From Zarea fungicola (taxonomy: Eukaryota > Ascomycota > Sordariomycetes > Hypocreales > Cordycipitaceae), in assembly GCA_900169235.1 (NCBI GenBank), contig FWCC01000082.1, positions 186,001-250,000 of the forward strand: a DNA stretch of 64,000 nt, in the 5' to 3' direction. The notes under the pieces were generated by a model. That model did not search any database. It saw only the letters and a program-made list of their open reading frames with translations, and was not told the origin of the DNA. Positions within the stretch are counted from its first letter, which is position 1. The number at the start of each line of letters is the position of its first letter. Made by a program: the position numbers and the translations under genes. Below are positions 57,401 through 64,000 of the stretch, one piece after another.

Positions 57401-58708
57401 ATAAGCCTAGTCACGCGGAGTTGTGAGGAGACATACATAAAAGAGCGCACAAGGCGTTATAAAGGCACTAATGAAGAGAACAAGGAAGGGAGGGTAGCCT
57501 ATTACGACTTAGGTCGCGTCATATACTAGAAAGTAGCAAATATGGCGATATAGCGGCGTATAGCAGACTAGAGAGGACTTCCTCCTCTCTAGTGATTAAT
57601 AGAGTTATATTATCAATTACTAGCTATATTCTTGCGTGTCGTCTCGTATCAGTGGCAGGCTGTTGTCGGTCAGCGCAAATTAGCCCTCCCATACAAATTG
57701 CCGTGTAATATTATAGGAACGTTTGACAGCTCTGCGACTTTAACATTAGGGGCTCTGATATACGGGTTCCCCGTTGATGGAGCGTTCAATAGTTAATTAA
57801 GCCAAGCCTTGAAGCTTGCGTAAGCCACTACAGAGTTTCAACAGATGTATTTCGAAGCAATGGCTACATGCAAGCAGCCACCACGTTCTGTAGTGGGAAT
57901 GTGGTGGGTATTTCCACATCGATCAGTAATCTGTTAATCTGCCGTGGCGTACACAGCAGCCTTAGCCGTCCCGCATAACGGCAAAGCGCTGATATTGCGG
58001 TAATGACGGGGAATTGCGGACATTGCAGTAGCCTATCGTGTAGGATGTACTGCATTGCTGTGGTTTCTGAGAGTTGTGCAATTTTCCGAGGCTCAGGAAA
58101 GTACGTCGCAGGAGCTTGGTCTATCAGAGATATCGGGTCACGGTTCTGCTTATCAATTCAAAAATTACATAAAAAATATTCAGCTGTGCATTATTCATAT
58201 TAATTCGGTGTTCGTGAGACCATAATTTACTCCTGGCATGGTATATAAGACCGCCATGTTGTGGCGAGAGATTCCTGCGCTCCAAGCGATAGGCGACTGC
58301 CCAAAAAATTCAAGATCTTTTGGATCTATATATGAATTGAGATGGCCATCCCCTTGATACTCTACAATATTGGAAGAAACATTAATAAGCTTACAAAGAG
58401 CTACATTGTCGCCAGAATCGGGTCGGCTGTTTGCAAAAGCCGCAAAGACAGCTTGATAGACAATGAGACGGACATTTAGTTGTGCTATCCCTTTCTAAAT
58501 TCTGTAAAATCACTGTCATTTTTTCGTTTTTCTCGCGTAGATGACTACACTTGTGCAAGTATTTAGCCCACCACATTATTGGATGGTTTGGATTTCTGCT
58601 ACTAAAATGTGATTATTTGTTAAACTACACCGATTCGAAATCTTCTTCTCAATCAATCCCAACTTGCTTCCACGCCCAGAAACAAGGACACCTAGCCAAG
58701 CGAACAAT
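57401..58708. other. Intergenic, no gene seen
   Basis: This is 1.3 kb between two gene 3' ends. It holds short frames only. A CTCTC palindromic stretch (GAGAGGACTTCCTCCTCTC) lies near 57571-57589. Confidence 0.45.
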
Positions 58709-59763
58709 CTACACCATCTTATTCCTCTCACTATAGCCTTTGATGACAGTAGACAAGTCACCAACAGGCAGCTGCAGTGGGAAATCAACAGCGGCAAACA
58801 GCAGCACAACGAGCAAATACCAGCCAAGTCCCGAGGTGACAAAAGCAGCAGCGCCACCGCCCTATAAAATATCATGTAAGTCGTAGGCTTCCATAAAAAG
58901 ATTGCACGACCATCGGCGGGCTGCTGGGAATACATACCACGACCATTCTATGTGCGCTCGCCGCATTCCCCTTGTAATCCTCCGCCAGGACCCAGTATGC
59001 ACCCGTCAAGAGTCCAAATGCAATCACGAGATGCAGAAAGATGAGAAAAAACACAATATTCGTCCTGACGGAACAAATCAGGTACACCAAGCTCAGCAAG
59101 CCCATGCACAAGAGATAAAACCCAAAACTCGCATTAAACGCCGGCGTCGCCAGCCCCGTGGTCGCATCCTCTCCCGGAGTCGCATACGAGGCAAAGGCAG
59201 CAAAGGAAGGGCTCAGCGTGCCGCCAAAGGAGAGCCAAAATGTGCCAAAGGTGCCAAAGACGACGGCGGGAAAGGTGTTGCCGAGAATCCACTCCAAAAG
59301 GCCACCCAGGGTCATGAGGATACCGCCATGGAAGAAGTATGCGGCGCTGTATAAAGGAGATAAGTAAGAAGTTTGATTGGGGGTGATGAGGCAGTTGGTG
59401 GGAGTTTGACTTACATGCTGGCCGCGCCGTTGCCGCCCGCACCACGCCAGCCCATGAGATCGCACGAGAGCGGAGTCAGGCAGAGAAGGAAACCGGCGAC
59501 GGCACTATGTATTTGAGATTAAAATATAAATTAAACGTGAAACGACAGATAAAATGGTTGCCGGGGGAGGCGCACATTGGAGTGGGATTGGCAAACGTCT
59601 TGCGCAAGTCGCCCGTGACTCTGTTTTGCGGCGAGAGGTACAGCTTCTCGAATAGTTCCGGCGTCATGGCAATGCTCGCGGCAGAGCGAAAACGACTCAG
59701 AGCCTCAGGGGGGCTCTCTGTGTAGTCGTCTCCTTTCGAGATTTTGTTGCTGTGATCAGACAT
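58709..59763 (-). CDS. GPR1/FUN34/YaaH acetate/ammonium transporter family protein
   Basis: This is a predicted six-span plasma-membrane protein of the AceTr family, linked to acetate uptake, ammonium export and acetate tolerance. Four exons are used on the minus strand: 59763-59576, 59504-59415, 59346-58938 and 58861-58709, giving 279 residues. The first donor is GTGCGC; the others are GTAAGT and GTATGT. Joining exons one and two restores the family signature as FANPTPIAVAGFLLCLTPLSC, followed by DLMGWRGAGGNGAAS. Later spans include YFFHGGILMTLGGLLEWILGN, FGFYLLCMGLLSLVYLI and VFFLIFLHLVIAFGLL. The last exon supplies FVTSGLGWYLLVVLLFAAVDFP and a short tail ending in KMV. A TATA-like TATAAA (minus strand, 59917-59922) lies about 155 bp upstream. 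Confidence 0.87.
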
Positions 59764-59983
59764 GGTAAGTGGTAGGGTGAACCGTTGACTTAAGGTGTCT
59801 GCTATGGGGCGATCAATTCGCAGTTATCGTGAAGATGTTACACCGACAGTGTAGCACACTTATCTTTTCGCAAAGAAAATCGAAAGCCCAGGCTAGCTCA
59901 AGCTTGCCTATATACATTTATAACATGGCCTAGAAACGTTTTCTAAAGTCTGGCGGCTTTTATTCGCAGCAGTGGGCAAACGG

Positions 59984-60018
59984 ATCAGTCTCGATTAAAG
60001 ATCAGTCTCGATTCAAGC
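59984..60018. repeat. Tandem duplication of an 18-bp unit
   Basis: GATCAGTCTCGATTAAA is followed directly by GATCAGTCTCGATTCAAG. Two nearly perfect copies sit head to tail in the upstream region of the GPR1/FUN34/YaaH gene. It may be a recent slippage duplication or a doubled binding site. Confidence 0.6.
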
Positions 60019-61225
60019 TCGTACGATTTTGATTTTACTTTTTGCGTCAACTACGTGGAAGTCGGGCAGGGAATGAGCTGACAATGCGAGACTCCGCTAG
60101 CCCGGAGAATGAACATGAGAGTTATAGAGCACTATGCTGAAAACGGCCATCATGGAGGATGGACAGACTCATTATGCTGATGGTGAAGATGTATTCGGGC
60201 AAACGCAACGTCGGCGATCTGGATGGGATGGATCGTGTCGATAGTGTCGGTGGCGTGTGGATCCTCGGGCAGAGGGACATCTAGTTGTGGGACGAATGGA
60301 ATTCAGGTCTGCCACATTTACTCATGAAGATTAATAACTAAGCAGCAGGTATTTTATTCTAGGTTCTGCGGCTTCCTTGGCTCTGGCTGAGATGCCGCCT
60401 TTCATCATGGATGCACACTCCAAAGAGACGAGTTACGGAGGGGCAACTCTGGCGAGTAGGGCATCGTGGCCATAGTTTTCTGACAGTCTTAATTAGATCT
60501 AAACTTGAAATCATTCATTTCAATTCCATTTCCGTATTGATCTCCTACTTATATTTTATAATGTTGACTTCGCTGAAAACCTGGTTCTTGGCCACCGTCG
60601 CCATGAACTACTTCGCCATGGATCTCTAAAAGCCAGTAGGCTTGTTACCCGTGGCCCTTTAACAGTTCGTAGTATTCTGATTTTTCGTCTTCTCTCGTGC
60701 TCTTTTCTCTTTTTCATTTTCCTTCTTTCTTCCCCCTTATCTTTAACTCTGCCAGCCAGTAGGAGCAGTCTCCAGACTGCCCTTGCTCTGGACAAGATCT
60801 GGGCGAGAGTGCTTGAGATCTTGCCTGAGGGGCGTTACTTGAGACGGCGCGAGTCGAGTTACTTGAGCTGAGATTGAGCATTGTCCAAGTATCGAGAGCA
60901 GCGCCACAACATATAAGCAGGCAAGAGATACTACTGCGGCCCAATACAAGCAAGAAAAAATAACTGCGGTCATTTAATTTAATTGCATACCTGTTACAGC
61001 ATGGTCGCAGGGTGTAGAGCCGTGCCATTGCCGTCACCAACAGAAGGGGAATACACGTACACTACCATTTCCTATAACTGCGTTAAAATATATTTACTTT
61101 TTCCAGATAACTAAGCTAAAATAATTTATATTAAAAAAACTAAATATTTAAAGGAAAGCAATGATAGAAGGATAGGTCCTCTAGATGATTTTAACTAATA
61201 GTTCATCGTGATTAATATACGAAAA

Positions 61226-61309
61226 GCCTGATGCGGGTTAAACTTGCACCCTTGAGATAGAATCTCTTGACTCGGGAATATTATTCTCTACCTATTCAGC
61301 TAACTAGTC
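61226..61309 (-). pseudogene. Degenerate tRNA-like sequence
   Basis: On the minus strand an A-box-like TAGCTGAATAGG lies at the right distance from a 5' arm GACTAGT and a 3' end CATCAGGC. The arm partly pairs with ATCAGGC (four Watson-Crick pairs, one G-U, two mismatches). The T-arm region reads TGCAAGTTTAACCCGCA, where two G-to-A changes would explain the broken stem. The element lies in AT-rich DNA. I read it as a mutated tRNA or tRNA-derived SINE relic rather than a working gene; no anticodon is assigned. Confidence 0.4.
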
Positions 61310-62394
61310 AATTTTATTTGAGGTCCTGGAGACTTCTTTGCATTTATTAAAGTATTATGGAAAACGTCAACCCGTAGCCAGTACAAGTTACTCAGCCAGA
61401 CACATGGTTAGAATAATGGACTGAATTTTCCATCAAGCCAATTAATAATAAAATAAAACCATTCGCTCTACCTGTTGTTACAGGCTCTAGTATTTGATAG
61501 CCCCGAATTAATGCTTCTGTTGGGAATGGCAATGTCCAAGACACTACGCCCTGGCCGTTTCCCTTGGCCCGAAGCTGGGCAAAAGCGTACCAATCTGTAG
61601 CGTACGTACACCAGGATACATTCTTTCTTGCTTTTTTGTGGCCGTCTTTACGTAACTCATTTTCGAACAAAAGTAGTACCCTCAAGGTGAAAGTGAAGAA
61701 ATCAGATTTAAATAATCACAAGGCGGAAAACGCTGTTTCTAATCTTTAATTGCACATGCACGTCAGCGCAGCGTGGTGAGCCACTGCAGGAAGGCTTAAT
61801 AAGACATCGCCCGACGCCTACTTCCATACAGTTGAGAGCTGTCAGCATCGAGGCTTGACAGGGGTTTTCCGATTGTGGAAAAATAGCGGCTCGGAATAAA
61901 CACTCCGCTGCAAGGTTACGATATGAGGGGAGCACGATGATCGGTTGGGGTGCGGGGGAACAGGCACATTCTCCATCGACCCGACCCTGCCATCAGCTCT
62001 ATTTCACGGCAGGTAGCCACATGCATTATCGGAAGTGGCGTTTTCAAAGAGATAAAGGTTGTCGCATTGCAGTTTCCAACAAGAGTGTCGACTAAATGCC
62101 AACTTGGTGGCCGTTATGCCACGGGCGAGCAAACTCAAACAACGCTGTAGTTAAGAAAGAAAAAAAAATACAAGGCTGAAGAGAATCAATAACAAAAAGA
62201 TGAACAATTTTCTCGCTCGTCTTCCAATACTCCATAATCCAAGAAATACCCGCCCGTACAGAGTCTGGAGTCTCTGACAGCATTTTGAAGCCGCCATTCA
62301 GGCCTTGGCCATGCTTTTTGTACTATACAAACATTATGTGCTTATCTTGCCGAAAATGTCTCAACCACAGCCGCGATGCAACGAGTTTCCGTAT

Positions 62395-62604
62395 CTAAGC
62401 CCACAGAGTAGGATCCGTAGCCTCCTCATTATTGGACGACTGCCCGGTCGTGGTAGCAGTCGGGACGGTCGCGATACCAAGCGACGGAAAGGGCCCGATA
62501 TCAATTGTCGGAAAGGACGGTATGAGTAGTGGTGGAAGGCTTGGGATATTGGGCGGCTGAACGGTTCCTGCACCATGTGGCTGAGTAGTCGCAATATCAG
62601 GTGT
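62395..62604 (-). other. In-frame 69-codon extension after the TAG of the F-box gene
   Basis: Directly after the TAG at 62607-62605 the same frame stays open for 69 codons to a TAG at 62397-62395. Its product is Pro/Thr/Ile-rich (TPDIATTQPHGAGTV, then QPPNIPSLPP) and repeats the tail before the stop (TPTIATAGPGITTV). In the second repeat the codon after Val (GTT) is CAG, so TAG in the first repeat is best explained by a CAG-to-TAG change. It contains no ATG. It is either the lost C-terminus of a nonsense allele or a readthrough extension. Confidence 0.65.
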
Positions 62605-63981
62605 CTAAACTGTCGTGATGCCAGGCCCAGCCGTGGCGATAGTAGGCGTGTGAGTGGATTCATCGCCATCCAGTTCACCAACTCCGACGATGGAGTTGTC
62701 AGTGACGGAGTTGTCGGTATGCTCCTCACGCACGGTTCGGAGGAACCACCACCTTGGTGGATACTCCTGCTCAACGCATTGAGGTTCGACAAAGAAGATA
62801 AAGACTTCGAGCGCGTGAATCCAAGCTTTCCTAGCCGGTGACATTACGGGTTTCTTGTGGCGCCACAGCTTGTACTCGCAGAGGAGAATGGCGTTGCCAA
62901 TCACATTGATGCTGCGGAAAACGAGGTTGAACATAATAAATACGAGAATGGCCGTCTCGTACCCGTTCATGCCACTTGGATGTCGGCGGTTAGCCATCTG
63001 CAAGAGTGTGCGGAGGGGTACAACCCAGGTTGCAATAATGCCAGCCTCGAGAATCAGGGCAATGTGGTAGGTTCGCATAATGGTGCCGCGTACGGCATTT
63101 AGGCAAAAGACCCAAAGACTTGCGACGAAGCCGGCCTACATGTGTCCGTGTTAGATATTACCTCACCAACTGGCATGCTGCACGGGACTTACCGCGACGG
63201 CACCAATCGTCCCAGGATTCCCTTGCTTAAAGTAGTGCCAACATAATCCCGATGCAACAAGCATAACTATCCACTGCGCCAGACCAATAATATAGTAGAA
63301 GAACACAACATGCGTGTACCGCTTAAAACACGGCTTGTGAAATTCAGGCTGATTCCACGCAGGCTGCGTTGTCACAAGCCACCCGCACCAGCGACACAGA
63401 TAAACGGCCGCGTCGTTGCCCAGGAGGTACTTTTTGCCAACGGCAAAGTCCTTGTTAAGCCAGACACAGTCGAGGCAGCGACTCGAAAAGGGAAACATGT
63501 CATGGTTCTCATCCGTGCTGACGAGGTGAACGCCACGACTGAATTGCATGAGGCAGATGCGACAGGTGTAGCGGATGGCGCGGTCAAAGTCGTTGGAGAG
63601 CAGTGAGCGGACAAGAGCCGGTGTGATGAGGTGGCGAAAAAGATGGCACGTACGGCGCAGGCGTGCAATGTCGCCAAAGTCGAGATATGATAGTACCTTG
63701 AGCTGCAGCTCAGGCGGGAGGGCGAGGAGGCGATCAAGAAGGGTGGCATTCTCTGGCAGGCTTGAACCAGTACTGCGGCTGCTTATAATGCTGCTGCGGC
63801 TGCCGGAGTCGCTGGGGTTGCTGAGATTCAAAGAGCGAGCGAGGATGCTGATTTTATTAAATTTTCGAGGCTTACTCGTAGTCTCATCGTCGTTGGCTTG
63901 TGCGAGTAGTCTGGGTTGGCCGAGATGTATTGCGTCGGGATGTCCTGGTAGTTGGCCGAGCTCAGCCGTGCCTGTCGCCAT
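62605..63981 (-). CDS. F-box membrane protein, possibly ended early by an in-frame TAG
   Basis: This is a predicted 439-residue protein with exons 63981-63193 and 63135-62605 and a 57-bp phase-0 intron. An F-box lies at residues 82-118 (RLLALPPELQLKVLSYLDFG). Paired cysteines that could bind zinc follow: CRIC at 140-143, CLDC near 169-172 and CRWC at 196-199. At least three or four hydrophobic spans come next, beginning VVFFYYIIGLAQWIVMLVASG and continuing in exon two. The tail is Asp/Ser/Thr/Pro-rich. F-box plus membrane spans is an uncommon pairing and suggests ubiquitin-ligase targeting at a membrane. The TAG stop falls inside a repeated Pro/Thr tail that stays open for 69 more codons (see the next feature). 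The start is 19 bp from the window edge, so a longer N-terminus cannot be excluded. Confidence 0.8.
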
Positions 63982-64000
63982 CCCCCCAGACGCTCCAGCG

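Larger units (their letters stand above)
59764..62394. other. Intergenic with AT-rich tract and decayed tRNA-like sequence
   Basis: These 2.6 kb have no supported protein frame. They contain a directly repeated 18-bp unit near 59984-60018, an AT-rich segment from about 61060 to 61480, and the tRNA-like relic at 61226-61309. The frames near 60556-61040 have no recognisable product. Confidence 0.45.

Noticed and set aside
60561..60629. Short hydrophobic 22-codon frame (MLTSLKTWFLATV...)
   Set aside because: Too short, without a conserved context, and no repeat or processing motif of a peptide precursor.
62605..62678. A 74-bp intron that would splice out the TAG of the F-box gene
   Set aside because: A GTGAAC donor and the TAG itself as acceptor are possible, but the join shifts frame and hits TGA after two codons.

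Overview
The window comes from a filamentous ascomycete, most likely a member of the Sordariomycetes and probably the order Hypocreales. The evidence is many short introns (55-140 bp) with GT(A/G)AGT-like donors and CTAAC-type branch points, GC-rich coding sequence, long intergenic spaces, and a gene set that includes a Pex22-like peroxin, Spt20, Atg27, a BrlA-like conidiation regulator and GPR1/FUN34/YaaH and MAL-type transporters. I cannot name the species. I call 21 protein-coding genes, one of them cut by the left edge, and give exon junctions inferred from reading frame and splice signals.

Layout. 1-21 kb is a fairly dense, conserved block: ARG8 (partial), an MFS sugar porter divergent from an intronless cytosolic GH20 hexosaminidase, a small secreted protein, ATG27, a secreted TAP-like peptidase, SPT20 with polyglutamine tracts, a Pex22-like peroxin, and eIF2B-gamma (GCD1). 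21-36 kb is dominated by non-coding DNA: 9.3 kb before and 4.7 kb after a two-finger C2H2 regulator resembling BrlA. This is the architecture expected of a developmental switch with a large control region. 36-46 kb holds an F-box/LRR-like protein, a convergent pair of related 2H phosphoesterases (DUF1868 type), an alpha-glucoside-type transporter and a GNAT acetyltransferase. 46-59 kb is gene-poor and accessory in character: an NTF2-like protein, an eight-cysteine secreted protein, a small cupin with a 26-bp first exon, a BTB-like orphan, an extended SDR with a 21-bp first exon, and several AT-rich tracts. 59-64 kb has a GPR1/FUN34/YaaH transporter, a decayed tRNA-like sequence, and an F-box membrane protein whose stop codon looks secondary.

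How the genes work together. No operon or convincing biosynthetic cluster is visible. The sugar porter and GH20 gene share a 1.66-kb intergenic promoter region and could act together on aminosugar or sugar scavenging. The rest are independent housekeeping, developmental and transport genes.

The most notable observations are these: (i) an in-frame TAG in the F-box membrane protein that interrupts a repeated Pro/Thr-rich tail, with a further 69 sense codons after it; (ii) the convergent 2H phosphoesterase pair; (iii) the bacterial-looking GH20 enzyme; (iv) the BrlA-like gene desert; and (v) a 20-base poly-G tract. I did not find a clearly new multi-gene system.
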